This document shows positions 27,172 to 37,161 of a stretch of DNA of 64,000 nt, piece after piece. The translations under genes and the position numbers were made by a program. The notes under the pieces were generated by a model. It saw only the letters and a program-made list of their open reading frames with translations, was not told the origin of the DNA and searched no databases. Position 1 is the first letter of the stretch, and the number at the start of each line of letters is the position of its first letter. Origin of the DNA: JACCXG01 sp963717745 (GTDB taxonomy: Bacteria; Acidobacteriota; Vicinamibacteria; Vicinamibacterales; 2-12-FULL-66-21); the NCBI GenBank assembly GCA_963717745.1, contig CAVQXJ010000023.1, positions 14,980-78,979 on the forward strand, in the 5' to 3' direction.

Positions 27172-28029
27172 TTACGCAGACTGCAGCTTCCGATAGTTGT
27201 TCATGCAGCGCTGGGCCATCGCGATCTCGCCGTCGGGCCCGGCGTGCTCCTGTTCGATCAGGTAGGTACTCGACCCCACCGGTCGATTCGGCGGCTTGGA
27301 ACAGCGGCTTCCACTGCACGTCCCCCTCGCCGAACGCCACGGTGTAGCCGCGTTTCTCGCCCTTTCCCCAATCCTTCAGGTGGACGCTCTTGATCCGGCC
27401 CGGGTTGGCTTTGATCCAGGCGGTCGTGTCGACGCCCATTTCGACCGCCGTGCCGGCGTCGAGCTGAAGGACGACGTCCTTCGGGGTGTTCTTGGCGAGC
27501 ACATCCATCGGCCGCTCCCCATTCTCGAACGGCTTCCATTCGACCTGGTGATTGTGGAAGCCGGTCGCCATCTTGTGCGCGCGAAGCCGCTCGGCGCCCG
27601 CGCTCAGCGAGTCGGCGAAGGCCTTCCAGCCGTCGGGGCCCTGCACCTTGCCGGCGCTGGCGACGATGACGTACTTGCTGCCGATGATCTGATTGAGCTC
27701 GACGGTCTTGGCGACGTTGTCGGCGGCGATCGCCTGAGGGCCGTTGTGGGTCGACAGGCACTTGATGTTGAGCTCGTCGAGGAGCTTCGCGACGTCTTTC
27801 GCCTGTTCGGTGGTCCAGTTCAGATACGGCGAGTAGAACTCGACCACCTGTACCCGATTTTGGCGACGGCGCGGACCGTTCCAGGCAGGTCTTTCACCAA
27901 CTCGCCCCGCACCGAATACAGCTCGATCCCGACGGGGATCTTCTTCGACTGAGCGAGCACGGCGGAGGCGGCGAACGGCGCCGCGGCAGCGGCCGCGAGG
28001 AAGTCGCGACGGGAAATCGGTGTAGTCAT
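27172..28029 (-). CDS. Tat-exported sugar phosphate isomerase/epimerase (TIM barrel), two frame breaks
   Basis: About 285 residues after repair. The N-terminus has a twin-arginine signal (ISRRDFLAAAAAAPFAASAV), then a xylose-isomerase-like barrel: IPVGIELYSVRGELVKDLPGT, VVEFYSPYLNW, CLSTHNGPQ, FHNHQVEWKPFE with a metal-site histidine, VVLQLDAGTAVEMG, and IKSVHLKDWGKG. Two single-base breaks interrupt it, near 27848-27852 (a base missing after TAC in IGYQVVEF) and at 27265-27272 (one C too many in GVEYYLIEQEHAG). The C-terminus after the second repair is CMNNYRKLQSA with TAA at 27172. Such exported isomerases are common in acidobacterial and planctomycete sugar oxidation clusters; substrate is unknown. 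Confidence 0.8.
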
Positions 28030-28065
28030 GGGCCCGGACATTAGCACATTGTTGCTGATAATGTC

Positions 28066-28278
28066 CTGGACCGCGGACCGCGGTCCGCGGTCCGCCCGCC
28101 GCGGGTTCGCGGTTCGGGGGGTCGCGGGTTCGCAGTTCGGGGAGACTCGAAGCTGCTCGGGGTGTCATCGGGAGGTCTGACGCGGATCCAAGCAGCAGAT
28201 TGCCTCTGGTCAGAAGGGGACTCTGTACGGCGAACCCGCGAACCCGCGAACCGCGAACCCGCGGACAGCGGACTGCGG
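28066..28278. repeat. Foldback element of GAACCCGCG / GGACCGCGG words
   Basis: The left part (28066-28140) has GGACCGCGGACCGCGGTCC and CGGGTTCGCGG words; the right part (28230-28278) has the complementary CGAACCCGCGAACCGCG words. The two are inverted with about 90 nt between them. It fills the gap between divergent genes. Confidence 0.75.
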
Positions 28279-28294
28279 ATGGCGATGGAGCACT

Positions 28295-29941
28295 ATGCAT
28301 CTGAATAAGTCAGTCGTTCTGGCGATGGCTGTCGCCGCGAGCTTCGGCGCGCAGCCGTCAGTGAGTTACGACTTGGTCGTGTACGGCGGCACTTCGGCGG
28401 GAATCATCGCGGCGGTGCAGGCCCGGAAGATGGGGAAGTCGGTCGTGGTGGTGGCGCCCGAGACTCATCTCGGCGGGCTCTCCAGCGGCGGACTCGGGTT
28501 CACCGACACCGGCGACAAGTCGGTGATCGGCGGGCTCTCGCGGGAGTTCTACCGGCGCGTGTGGGCGCACTACGACGCGCCGGGAGCCTGGACCTGGCAG
28601 AAGCGCGAGGAGTACGGCAACAAGGGACAGGGCACGCCCGCGATGGACGGCGAGCACCGCACGATGTGGATCTTCGAGCCGCGGGTGGCCGAGCGGGTGT
28701 TCGAAGATCTGGTGAAGGAGCATCGGATTCCCGTGCACCGCGGCGAGTGGCTCAACCGCGCCAGCGGTGTCGCCAGGCGCGATGGACGCATCACCGCGAT
28801 CACCACACTCGCCGGACGCACCTATGCGGGCCGGATGTTCATCGACGCGACCTACGAGGGTGATCTGATGGCCGCCGCCGGCGTCGAGTATCGGGTCGGA
28901 CGCGAGGCGCAATCGGCCTACGGCGAGAAGTGGAACGGCGTGCAGACCGGTGTGCTCCATCATCGCCATCACTTCGGCGTCTTCAAGACGCCGATCAGCC
29001 CCTACGTGGTCCCGGGCAACCCGGCGAGCGGGCTGCTGCCGCGCATCAGCGCGGCGCCGCCTGGCGAGTATGGCCAGGCCGATCAGCGGATCCAGGCCTA
29101 CTGCTACCGGATGTGTCTGACCGACCATCCCGGCAACCGCATTCCCTTTCCGAAGCCGGAAGGCTACGACCCTCGCCAGTACGAGCTGTTGCTGCGGATC
29201 TTCGAGGCCGGCTGGCGGGAGACCTTCCAGAAGTTCGACGCGATTCCGAACCGCAAGACCGACACCAACAATCACGGCCCCTTCAGCACCGACAACATCG
29301 GGATGAACTACGACTATCCCGATGCCTCCTACGCGCGGCGCCGCGAGATCCTGCAAGAGCACGAGCGCTATCAGAAGGGCTGGCTCTATTTCATCGCGAA
29401 CGATCCGCGGGTCCCCGCCGAGGTGCGCGACGAGATGCGCAAGTGGGGATTGGCGAAGGACGAGTTCACCGACAACGGCGGCTGGCCGCACCAGATCTAC
29501 GTGCGCGAGGCCAGGCGCATGCTGGGCCTGTTCGTGATGACCGAGCACGAGCTGCTCAAGACCCGGCCGACGCCCGATCCGGTCGGCATGGGGTCCTACA
29601 CCATCGACTCGCACAACGTGCAGCGGTATGTCACCCCCGACGGTGGAGTGCAGAACGAAGGGGACATCGGCGTCTCGACCAACGGCCCGTACTCGATTGC
29701 CTACGGCGCGCTGGTGCCCCGGCGCGGCCAGGCGGACAACCTGCTGGTCCCGGTGTGCGTGTCGAGCTCGCACATCGCTTTCGGGTCGATCCGGATGGAG
29801 CCGGTGTTCATGGTGCTCGGCCAGACGGCGGCCACCGCCGCGGCGCTGGCCCTCGATGCCGGCGTCGCCGTGCAGGACCTGCCGTACGCGCGGCTGCGCG
29901 ATCGGCTGCTGAAGGACGGGCAGATACTGGAGCGGCGCTAA
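28295..29941 (+). CDS. Secreted FAD-dependent oxidoreductase
   Basis: A 548-residue FAD-binding protein of the FAD_oxidored (PF12831-like) type with a signal peptide (VVLAMAVAASFGAQP). The dinucleotide motif YGGTSAGIIAAVQARKMGKSV opens the mature protein, then HLGGLSSGGLGFTD, the IDATYEGDLMAAAGVEYRVGREA segment, GMNYDYPDAS and the C-terminal SVSSSHIAFGSIRMEPVFMVLGQTAATAAAL FAD end. The family carries out FAD-dependent oxidation of sugars, steroids or other small molecules; this one is probably periplasmic. It faces away from the isomerase, and the two may handle the same sugar, which is inference. Confidence 0.85.
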   Translation: MHLNKSVVLAMAVAASFGAQPSVSYDLVVYGGTSAGIIAAVQARKMGKSVVVVAPETHLGGLSSGGLGFTDTGDKSVIGGLSREFYRRVWAHYDAPGAWTWQKREEYGNKGQGTPAMDGEHRTMWIFEPRVAERVFEDLVKEHRIPVHRGEWLNRASGVARRDGRITAITTLAGRTYAGRMFIDATYEGDLMAAAGVEYRVGREAQSAYGEKWNGVQTGVLHHRHHFGVFKTPISPYVVPGNPASGLLPRISAAPPGEYGQADQRIQAYCYRMCLTDHPGNRIPFPKPEGYDPRQYELLLRIFEAGWRETFQKFDAIPNRKTDTNNHGPFSTDNIGMNYDYPDASYARRREILQEHERYQKGWLYFIANDPRVPAEVRDEMRKWGLAKDEFTDNGGWPHQIYVREARRMLGLFVMTEHELLKTRPTPDPVGMGSYTIDSHNVQRYVTPDGGVQNEGDIGVSTNGPYSIAYGALVPRRGQADNLLVPVCVSSSHIAFGSIRMEPVFMVLGQTAATAAALALDAGVAVQDLPYARLRDRLLKDGQILERR

Positions 29942-29954
29942 TGCGCCGCTTGGC

Positions 29955-30076
29955 AATGCCAAGAATGCCTAAAATGCCAAGATTGAAAGACCCTGGCCTC
30001 TCCGCCGCGCTGATGTGCGCCTGGGTGATTGTCAAATTTTGGCAATTTTGGCATTCCTGGCAATTTTGGCATTCCT
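29955..30076. repeat. Foldback element of AATGCC / TTTTGGCA words
   Basis: A left arm of AATGCCAAGAATGCC words (29955-29981) and a right arm of GGCAATTTTGGCATTCCTGG words (30040-30074) are inverted. The element fills the gap between the convergent stops at 29941 and 30084. Confidence 0.8.
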
Positions 30077-30083
30077 CGCGAGC

Positions 30084-33077
30084 CTACTTCTTCGCAGCGG
30101 CGAGCCAGGTATCGATCAGCGCCAGGGAGGGACCCCCGCGCACGCGATAGGCGTCGGCGAGCTTCACCATGCGCGCCCGATCCTGCTCGACGCCGACGAT
30201 CGGCTTCCCGTTGTGGAAGGCTTCGTACAGGACCAGCAGGCCGGTGGCCAGTGACGGCTCGTCGTCCATCTTGCGATCCACGAGCTCGTCGAGTGTCTGC
30301 AGGCCGTCGGCATATTCCCCCGCCATCAACGCCGCCAGCACGAACCGGCGCTTGATCCCGTCATCGTCGGGCCAGCGCGAGCGTGCCTTGTCGAGGGTCT
30401 CGAGCGCGAGCTCGCCGTTGTCCTGCCGCAGCAGCGCATCGGCGAGCAGCGTGTGGAGGGGGAGCGCGTCCCCTTCCTTGATCAGCGCCGTGCGCCAGGC
30501 GCCGGTGGCCTCCTTGTCGTTGCCGCCGGCGGCATAGCAGGCGCCGAGATAGATCATCGCCGGGTAGAAGTCCGCCGACGCGCGCATCGCGCTGCGGAAC
30601 GAGTTGGCGGCGAGCTCCAGCTTGTTCTGCGAGAGCAGCGAGACTCCTTTCAAGAACGCGGCGACCGGCGACTGCGCGGCCAGCACGTCCGACACATAAA
30701 GCTGGCCGATGTTCGCGCGGGCATCACGCACGAGATCGCGGATCATCGGCGACGCCGCATCCGGGCGCGCCGACACGCGATCGAGGAATGCGCCGAGCAC
30801 CTGCGGCGACGTGACGTGATCGACGGCAAACGGCGGCACTCTCGCGACCGCCCGCGCCACGGTGGCCCGCGGCGCCAGCGAGCCGGCGATCGACCCGCCG
30901 GCGACCACCGTGTCCGGCGGCAGCGCCGCCGCCGTCAACGTGAACGGGCGGCGGACCTCACCGATGACCGCGGTGCCCGACTTCACCTTCGCGCGGGCGA
31001 AGTACGACCCGGGCGGCAGCACGCGCATGTCGGAGACGCCCTGCGCCAGCATCGATCCGCTCCGGTTGTTGGCGAGGGTCGCCGAGGTCTGGACGAGCGA
31101 CGGGCCATCGGCGGTGGTGGCGATTTCGAACTCCACTTCGGTGTTCTGCAGCTGCGCGCGATCGCCGTCGAGATCGATCTGCACGGCCAGCCGCTCGTCC
31201 TGCCGCACCGTGTCGACCGCGAGCCGCGGCTCGCCGCGACCCGGCGCGGGCACCCGCAACAGCAGCGGAGCGCTCGCCGTCAGCGGGCCGAGCGCCGCCC
31301 GGTGGGCGTCGATCCGGTGGTCGACCGATCCGACGCGGCCGGCCCCATCGATGACCGCGACGCGGAGGACGTAGCCGCCCGGCGCCACCGGCACGTTGGC
31401 CGTAAAGGCCAGGCCGTCGCCGCGCGGCTCGCCGATCGGCTGCTCGCCGGCGAGCAGCTTGGTGCCGTCGAGATTGCGGACCAGCAGCTGCACCGTCGCC
31501 TCACCCGGGTCGAGCCTCGAGGCTTCGCCCGACAGCACGATCCTCACACGCGACGCATCCTCGGGATCGGCGGTGAGGTAGCTGGTGACGCGGAGCGCGA
31601 CCGCGGTGGCCGGGATCGGCGCCTCGAGCGCCGAGGACAACCGCGCCGCCCAATCGCGATCGTCGTAGGTCCGCACGTCGAAGACTTCACGCGCCCGTAC
31701 CGTGACGCTGGGCCGCGCCACCTGCACCTTCATGCGCCGCCCCTTGCCGTCGGCGTCGCTCGCGTCCTTCTCCACGCCGATCCGGTAGAAGCCGGACAGC
31801 TCGCGGCTGAGCCGCGTGAACACCGCATCGGCGCCGACTTCGGCTCGAAACGAGCTGCCGCCGGTCATGCTCGCCACCGTGTCGAGCGGGGAGGACTGGA
31901 GATAGCTGTCGTTGGCCGGCGTGGCGCTCATCATGCGCCGGCTGGCCGAGCCCGCCGACCCCGGCACGAACAGCGTGTAGAGCGTGGCGCGCGCCGCGGC
32001 GGCTTCGCCGGCCACGGTGGCCATCAAGGTGTGCTGTTCGCGATCGTCCAGCGGCCATCCGCCCGAGATCAGGATGATCGTCTTGTCGCCGCGTACCCGC
32101 TCCAGCACGGACAGCAGCTGCCGGAACGAGTTCACGCTCGTCTGCGACGTCATCTGAGCCCCGCGCCAGGCCCATTCCGCCCGCATCTGGAGATCACGGG
32201 TGCAGCTGTCGCCCCCCAGCCCACCGCCGCCGCCACTGGAGCGTGGTGTCGTTCCACCCCCGCCGCCTCCGCCACCCCCGCCGCCGCCCTGTGACGATCC
32301 ACCCGCCCCGCCACCGCCTGTGCCGCCGCCCTGCGTGCCACCACCACCCTGGGTCCCCCCGGTCGTCGGAGCGCCCTGGCTCGGACCCGCGGACACCGGC
32401 GCACCCCCGGACGAGCCCCCGAACGGATCGCCAATCGCACGCCCGCACTCGCGCTGGCCGACGTTGCGCAGCGCCAGCAGACTGCGGTTCGCGATGTCCC
32501 GCGCCTCCGACAGGCTGCCGAATTCCCACGCCGTGTCGTTGGGGCTCTGTCCGACCACCTTGCCGAGCGCATCGCGCACGCGGTCGTGGGCCCAGGTGAA
32601 GTTGACGTTGGGACCGGCGGGCAGGAGCATCAGCGCCGATCGATCGACGAACGACAGATTCTCGAAGAATCGCGAGGCCGCCCGGGCCACATGCCGCACG
32701 TTGCCGGGCTCGAGCGTTCCCTGATCGACGACGAATACGAAGAGCCGGCCGAGGCCGGCACCGTCGTTGGTGCTGATCGAGGCCAGCTCGCCCGACACCG
32801 TGTTCACGCGTGCGGCGGCGGTGTCGACGTACTCCGCGCTCACGACCCGCCGCGGCTGTCCGGCCACGGTGACGGTGAAGTCGCCGGTCGCCAGGCCGCG
32901 CATCGGCTGTCCCTGCCGATCGACGACGCCGACGTCGACCGTGACCAGCTCGACGCTGGTTTTGAACGCCGGGATCGGCTGTGGCGATTGCTGCGCCCAC
33001 AACGTCGCCCCGCCGAGTGCCAGCAGCGCCGCGCCGGCCGTCATCCGCACGGTTGCTCTCGATCGATTCGTCTTCAT
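30084..33077 (-). CDS. Secreted VWA-TPR protein (VWFA-related acidobacterial type)
   Basis: A 997-residue exported protein: signal peptide (GAALLALGGATLWAQ), VWFA-related domain with VVTVDVGVVDRQGQPMRGLATGDFTV and a degenerate metal site (VFVVDQGTLE), a poly-Gly linker at residues about 225-285 (12 consecutive Gly), resumption of the VWA fold (IILISGGWPLDDREQHTL), beta-sandwich region, and a C-terminal TPR-like tail (about 840-960, VAAFLKGVSLLSQNKLELAANSFRSAM). ATG 33077 has GGAAGG upstream and follows the VWA gene by 2 nt. It probably acts outside the membrane in assembly or adhesion; role unknown. Confidence 0.82.
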   Translation of the reverse strand: MKTNRSRATVRMTAGAALLALGGATLWAQQSPQPIPAFKTSVELVTVDVGVVDRQGQPMRGLATGDFTVTVAGQPRRVVSAEYVDTAAARVNTVSGELASISTNDGAGLGRLFVFVVDQGTLEPGNVRHVARAASRFFENLSFVDRSALMLLPAGPNVNFTWAHDRVRDALGKVVGQSPNDTAWEFGSLSEARDIANRSLLALRNVGQRECGRAIGDPFGGSSGGAPVSAGPSQGAPTTGGTQGGGGTQGGGTGGGGAGGSSQGGGGGGGGGGGGTTPRSSGGGGGLGGDSCTRDLQMRAEWAWRGAQMTSQTSVNSFRQLLSVLERVRGDKTIILISGGWPLDDREQHTLMATVAGEAAAARATLYTLFVPGSAGSASRRMMSATPANDSYLQSSPLDTVASMTGGSSFRAEVGADAVFTRLSRELSGFYRIGVEKDASDADGKGRRMKVQVARPSVTVRAREVFDVRTYDDRDWAARLSSALEAPIPATAVALRVTSYLTADPEDASRVRIVLSGEASRLDPGEATVQLLVRNLDGTKLLAGEQPIGEPRGDGLAFTANVPVAPGGYVLRVAVIDGAGRVGSVDHRIDAHRAALGPLTASAPLLLRVPAPGRGEPRLAVDTVRQDERLAVQIDLDGDRAQLQNTEVEFEIATTADGPSLVQTSATLANNRSGSMLAQGVSDMRVLPPGSYFARAKVKSGTAVIGEVRRPFTLTAAALPPDTVVAGGSIAGSLAPRATVARAVARVPPFAVDHVTSPQVLGAFLDRVSARPDAASPMIRDLVRDARANIGQLYVSDVLAAQSPVAAFLKGVSLLSQNKLELAANSFRSAMRASADFYPAMIYLGACYAAGGNDKEATGAWRTALIKEGDALPLHTLLADALLRQDNGELALETLDKARSRWPDDDGIKRRFVLAALMAGEYADGLQTLDELVDRKMDDEPSLATGLLVLYEAFHNGKPIVGVEQDRARMVKLADAYRVRGGPSLALIDTWLAAAKK

Positions 33078-33079
33078 GG

Positions 33080-34282
33080 CTACCTTCCCGCCTGCTGTGG
33101 ACTGCCCGCGAGGTATCCCTGACGGGCGCGGATATCGTAGTTGCCTTTCCGCACCCGGACCTTGATGTTCCGCCACTTGCCGTCTTGCTTCGCGTTGAGA
33201 GGAGAGTACGAGAGCACGTACTGGTTGGCCAGTTCCGACACGATTTCGTCGAACACCGCGTCCAGCTCGCTGGTGTCCTTCGGGAAGAACGGCTTGCCGC
33301 CGGTCGACCGGGCGTAGCTCTCCAGGCTGGCGCGAAGCTGGGGAATCGTGGCGCCGCCGCCGAAGCCGATCGTGTAGAGCATCGCGTCGCTGGCCTGCAC
33401 GCGCGCCATCGCGGTTTCGCGCCGGGTCAGGCTGTTGCGGTCGTCGCCATCCGAAAAAATGACGATACCCTTGCGGCCGGTCTCGCGGCTGACCAGGTCG
33501 AGCGTGCGGACCGTGGCATCGTACAGCGCGGTCCCGCCCCACGAGGTCAGCAGGTCGACCGCATCTTCGCGGGTCCGGCGATCCTTTTCGCGTTCGGCCG
33601 CGATGAACATGGTGTCGTTGAAACCGACCAGCGTGGCCGCGTCTCCCATCCGCAGTCGCGACAGCAGTTGCTTCACCGCCGGTTTGACGTCGACCAGCGC
33701 CTTCTCCATGCTGCCGCTGACGTCGATCGCCAGGACCAGATCGAGCGGCACGTTATCGCTGACCAGGCTCGCGATCGGCTGGCGCACGCCGTCTTCGAAC
33801 AGCTCGAAATCCTGCTGTTTCAGTCCCTTCACGAAGGTCCCGCCGTCGGTCACGATCAGCGGCACCAGGACCGCCGAGGCGCGAATCCGTTCCGCGTAGC
33901 CGATGTCCCGGGTCCGGAGATTGTCCACCAGCCGCCGGCCGTCCTTCAGCGTGGCGACCACCCGGATGTGATGGCCCCGCACGACGTCGCCGGGTTCGAA
34001 GGCGCAGGTGAAGGGGGGCCGATCGAGCGTGCACGCGACCCGGCCGTTGACGGAGAAGGTCATGGAGCGAACGTTCGCCGCGTCCGCCGCGGGATCGATC
34101 GCCACGTCGATGCGGGTATTGCCGCTCACCAGGATGTCCGCTGCCGGAGCGGTGATGCGAAGGGTCGATCCCTGCTTCGCGAGGGCGGGCGCCGACAGAA
34201 TCGCGATCGCCACGACGGTGCCAACGGAGGTCAGTGTCCGGATCATCGAAGACGCCATCTCTCGGCTCGAGTTGCTCCTCAT
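33080..34282 (-). CDS. Secreted VWA-domain protein
   Basis: A 400-residue exported protein. A signal region (SVGTVVAIAILSAPALA), then a beta domain (residues about 40-150), a VWFA-related domain with the complete metal-site motif LVLAIDVSGSMEKA (about 180) and later IVIFSDGDDRNS, ending GKWRNIKVRVRKGNYDIRARQGYLAG, which is typical of acidobacterial VWFA-related proteins. The start ATG at 34282 overlaps the stop of the upstream 960-residue gene as ATGA, so translation is coupled. The next gene follows after 2 nt. Confidence 0.85.
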   Translation of the reverse strand: MRSNSSREMASSMIRTLTSVGTVVAIAILSAPALAKQGSTLRITAPAADILVSGNTRIDVAIDPAADAANVRSMTFSVNGRVACTLDRPPFTCAFEPGDVVRGHHIRVVATLKDGRRLVDNLRTRDIGYAERIRASAVLVPLIVTDGGTFVKGLKQQDFELFEDGVRQPIASLVSDNVPLDLVLAIDVSGSMEKALVDVKPAVKQLLSRLRMGDAATLVGFNDTMFIAAEREKDRRTREDAVDLLTSWGGTALYDATVRTLDLVSRETGRKGIVIFSDGDDRNSLTRRETAMARVQASDAMLYTIGFGGGATIPQLRASLESYARSTGGKPFFPKDTSELDAVFDEIVSELANQYVLSYSPLNAKQDGKWRNIKVRVRKGNYDIRARQGYLAGSPQQAGR

Positions 34283-37161
34283 CGTTGCGGTTGCGGCGGG
34301 TACGAGGGTGGTGCTCCAGGCGACCGTTGCGATGCCGGCGCGCTGCTGTCGGCGATCGGCACCAGCGGGCCATCGGTGGTCAACAACGCCAGGTACTGCT
34401 CGACGCGGTCGATGGTGAGCGCGTCGACGTAGTCGACCAAACCCTGCCGATCGTCGAAATCACGCGAGCGGACGTTGAGAACGAAGTCCCAGGTCGCCGA
34501 GGCCAGCACTGCCGGCAGCAGCGCGGCCGGCATCCGGAGCTCGGCGAGCATCTCCGCAAGCCGCAGATTGAGATCCGGAAATCCCGTCGCCATCACGCCG
34601 GTATGCCAGCGACCGGTGAGGAGGTCGGTCTTGCCCCTCAGCGGCAGTTGCAGACAGGAGCAGCCGACCCGCGGCTCGCCAGCCGCGCCCCAGGCGTCAA
34701 GTCGTGCCGGTCGCGGACCGTCCGACAATCCCAGTAACAGCAGTTCGTAGGGAGACAGCCGCGCCGCGGCGGCGGACTGGCCCGCGGCCCAGAGCAGCAA
34801 CGTCCGCCGCGCGGGTGGCAGATCGAGCGCACTGGCGATGGCCTGGAGTTCGCCGTCCGAGCGAATGCCGGCCAGCCGCTCGCGGCCGCGCCGGACCGCC
34901 GCGACCAGGGACTGGTGATCGGTGCCGGTCAGCTGCGGGCCCTCCATCAGCACCACCGCTTCGGTGAGCACCCGCCGGTCTTCGTCGTTCAGCGTCGGCC
35001 GCCTCGACGGTGGCCGGGTCGAGACCCTGACGAGAGAGAGCGGCGCGAGCACGACGTCGAGCCCGAGGAGTGAGCCGGTGACATGCCAATCGCGCATCCG
35101 GTCCGCGCCGGCGGCCGGCCGCCGCCAGGCGCCCAGCCGGCCGAAGCCGGGCAGGCTGAGGCCCAAATCGTGCCGGCTCGCGGCGTCGGCCGCGTGAACC
35201 GGGGCGCCATCCGGCTGCCCGAGCGCCATCGCGTAGACCAGCTCGGTCACCCCTCGTGCGAGAAACGTGTCCGCCAGCAGTCGAAGCCGCGGCGCGACGC
35301 GGGTCGCGTTCTTCGTGTCCCCGGACCGCGCCGCACGCGTCAGCGCGGTCACGATCTCGCGGCACCGCGTGCCGAGATCGGCGGACTGCCGCCGCTCTGG
35401 ACCAGTGCACGCCACCGCGACGAGGGCGGCGTCCACGTTCTCAGCCTGCCGGGTGAGCGCCGGCGGCGGGACGCCGTTCCCCTCGAGCACCGTCGCCGCA
35501 GCCACGAGCGAGGCCGCGGTGGTCAGGTACGGCAGCGCCGAGTCGTCCAGCAGACGGCGGAGCCGCGCGGATTCGGCGCCCGCCGGGTCGACACGATACC
35601 GCGTGCCTTCCCAATCGACGACATCGCCGCGGAGCGGCGCCGGGCCTGATATCAGGGTCAAGACGCGGTCGTCGAGGCCGTGCACCGTGTCGCCGTCGCT
35701 CTTCACTCCGCCGATCGTCCCGCCGAGCCATTCGACGACCTGGCCGGCATAGTCGCCGCGCGCGTCCGGATCGATCGCCGCGAGCGCGGCGATCGCGGCG
35801 GTGGCCTGCGGCTGGTCGAGGCTGCCGCGCGTGAGGGCCCGCCCGACGATCGCGAGGGCGCCCTGAAACTGCGTCAGCGTCACCGCCGCGCGGCGGTCGT
35901 CGTCGATCGCCGCGAGGGCGGCGGCGCGGCGTACGGCCGCGGCATAGACGGGGATTGCCGTGAGGCGTGCCCGTTCCAGTGCGGCGATCAGGGCCGGATA
36001 CTGCGCTACGGCGCGCGTGGCCACGACCGCGTCCCGGGCGAGGTCAGGCGTGAGCGAGGCGAGCCGGCGCGAGGCGAACAGGACCTGTTGATAAGGCGTC
36101 CGGATCACCGCTTGCCCGCCGGTGAAGATCTGTTCGCAGAGTCGCGTGAAGTCGGCGGGAGTCCCCCCGGCCATGGCGCCGCGTTCGCGATCGACCGGGT
36201 CATCGCCGAATACCAGCGTCCAGAAGGCCGCGGTCCCGGGCACGCGCGGCACGCCGCCGGCATCGATGGTGAGATCGGAGACGAGCAGAGCGGGATCGAG
36301 GCTGGGACGCCAGAACGGCCGCTCCGGGATCTCCCAGCCGGTCGCCACCCGTTCGAACACCGCGAGCATCCTGCGGGCCGCGGTGGTCCGGATCGCCACG
36401 TCGTCGGTATCCAACGAGAGCAGCACCTGGCGCTCGGCCGGCGTCAGTTGGGCAGCCGCTCCATAAAAGTAGGCGAGGCGCCCCTCGCTGGCGGCGAGCA
36501 GAGCGCGCACGAAGTCGAGCGGTTCGGTGACTTGCCGTCCGACGAGGGCCTGCCATCCGGGCAGGGCTGCGGCGTCTCCCGGAACCTGGATCGATCCGTT
36601 GGCGACCCGGATTCCCGGTGATGCCAACAGAAAGGCCGGCGCATGACGCTCGGTGATCTCGGTCAACAGCGCCGGGTTGGCTCCGAACCACTGCCGGGTG
36701 GCGGGATCGAGAGCCAGCAGCGCGCAATACATCAAGGATGCGGACGGCGAGCGCAGCAACTCGTCGAGGAGCGATCCCGACAGGACGCGGCCGCCGAACA
36801 TCGCGCTCGTCCAGATCGCCGGGGTGAGGGGAAGGGGCACGAGGTCGCCCGGCGATCCGCCACCCCCCCGGCTTCGGTAGAAGACATCGAGCAGCGGCTT
36901 CAGCGTCTCCTGCCGCCTGAGCCCCCTGGTCCCGACCGGCGTTTCGAACGATCGCCGGATCACGTCGATGAGGAGCACGCTCGGGTCGGCGAGACTGTCG
37001 TTCAGCGCGGCGCGCGCCGCCACCAGCCCGCCCGGCAACGGCACGGCCGACATCGTCGTGTCGCGCCCGGCCGGCTCCTGGGCCGGCACCAACGCTGGTG
37101 CCAGGAGCATGACGGCGAACGACACGCCAAGCAAAGCGCGAACGCGAAGTGGCTGACGCAT
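34279..37161 (-). CDS. Large secreted protein of unknown function, first gene of VWA operon
   Basis: 960 residues, not recognised. A signal peptide (LLGVSFAVMLLAPALVPAQ) is followed by a soluble, mostly helical, Ala/Leu/Arg-rich protein with no obvious repeats, no transmembrane segments and no cysteine motif apart from a few single residues. Segments such as LLIDVIRRSFETPVGTRGLRRQETLKPLLDVFYRSRG and RVEQYLALLTTDGPLVPIAD look well folded. It shares a transcript and a 4-nt ATGA overlap with the VWA gene and heads the three-gene operon with the VWA-TPR protein. It may be a scaffold or peptidase-like partner of the VWA proteins; nothing in the sequence settles this. Confidence 0.78.
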   Translation of the reverse strand: MRQPLRVRALLGVSFAVMLLAPALVPAQEPAGRDTTMSAVPLPGGLVAARAALNDSLADPSVLLIDVIRRSFETPVGTRGLRRQETLKPLLDVFYRSRGGGGSPGDLVPLPLTPAIWTSAMFGGRVLSGSLLDELLRSPSASLMYCALLALDPATRQWFGANPALLTEITERHAPAFLLASPGIRVANGSIQVPGDAAALPGWQALVGRQVTEPLDFVRALLAASEGRLAYFYGAAAQLTPAERQVLLSLDTDDVAIRTTAARRMLAVFERVATGWEIPERPFWRPSLDPALLVSDLTIDAGGVPRVPGTAAFWTLVFGDDPVDRERGAMAGGTPADFTRLCEQIFTGGQAVIRTPYQQVLFASRRLASLTPDLARDAVVATRAVAQYPALIAALERARLTAIPVYAAAVRRAAALAAIDDDRRAAVTLTQFQGALAIVGRALTRGSLDQPQATAAIAALAAIDPDARGDYAGQVVEWLGGTIGGVKSDGDTVHGLDDRVLTLISGPAPLRGDVVDWEGTRYRVDPAGAESARLRRLLDDSALPYLTTAASLVAAATVLEGNGVPPPALTRQAENVDAALVAVACTGPERRQSADLGTRCREIVTALTRAARSGDTKNATRVAPRLRLLADTFLARGVTELVYAMALGQPDGAPVHAADAASRHDLGLSLPGFGRLGAWRRPAAGADRMRDWHVTGSLLGLDVVLAPLSLVRVSTRPPSRRPTLNDEDRRVLTEAVVLMEGPQLTGTDHQSLVAAVRRGRERLAGIRSDGELQAIASALDLPPARRTLLLWAAGQSAAAARLSPYELLLLGLSDGPRPARLDAWGAAGEPRVGCSCLQLPLRGKTDLLTGRWHTGVMATGFPDLNLRLAEMLAELRMPAALLPAVLASATWDFVLNVRSRDFDDRQGLVDYVDALTIDRVEQYLALLTTDGPLVPIADSSAPASQRSPGAPPSYPPQPQR

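Noticed and set aside
33077..33542. N-terminal extension of the VWA-TPR protein into the VWA gene
   Set aside because: The extension is a shadow of the neighbouring gene; the signal peptide and ribosome-binding site fix the start at 33077.
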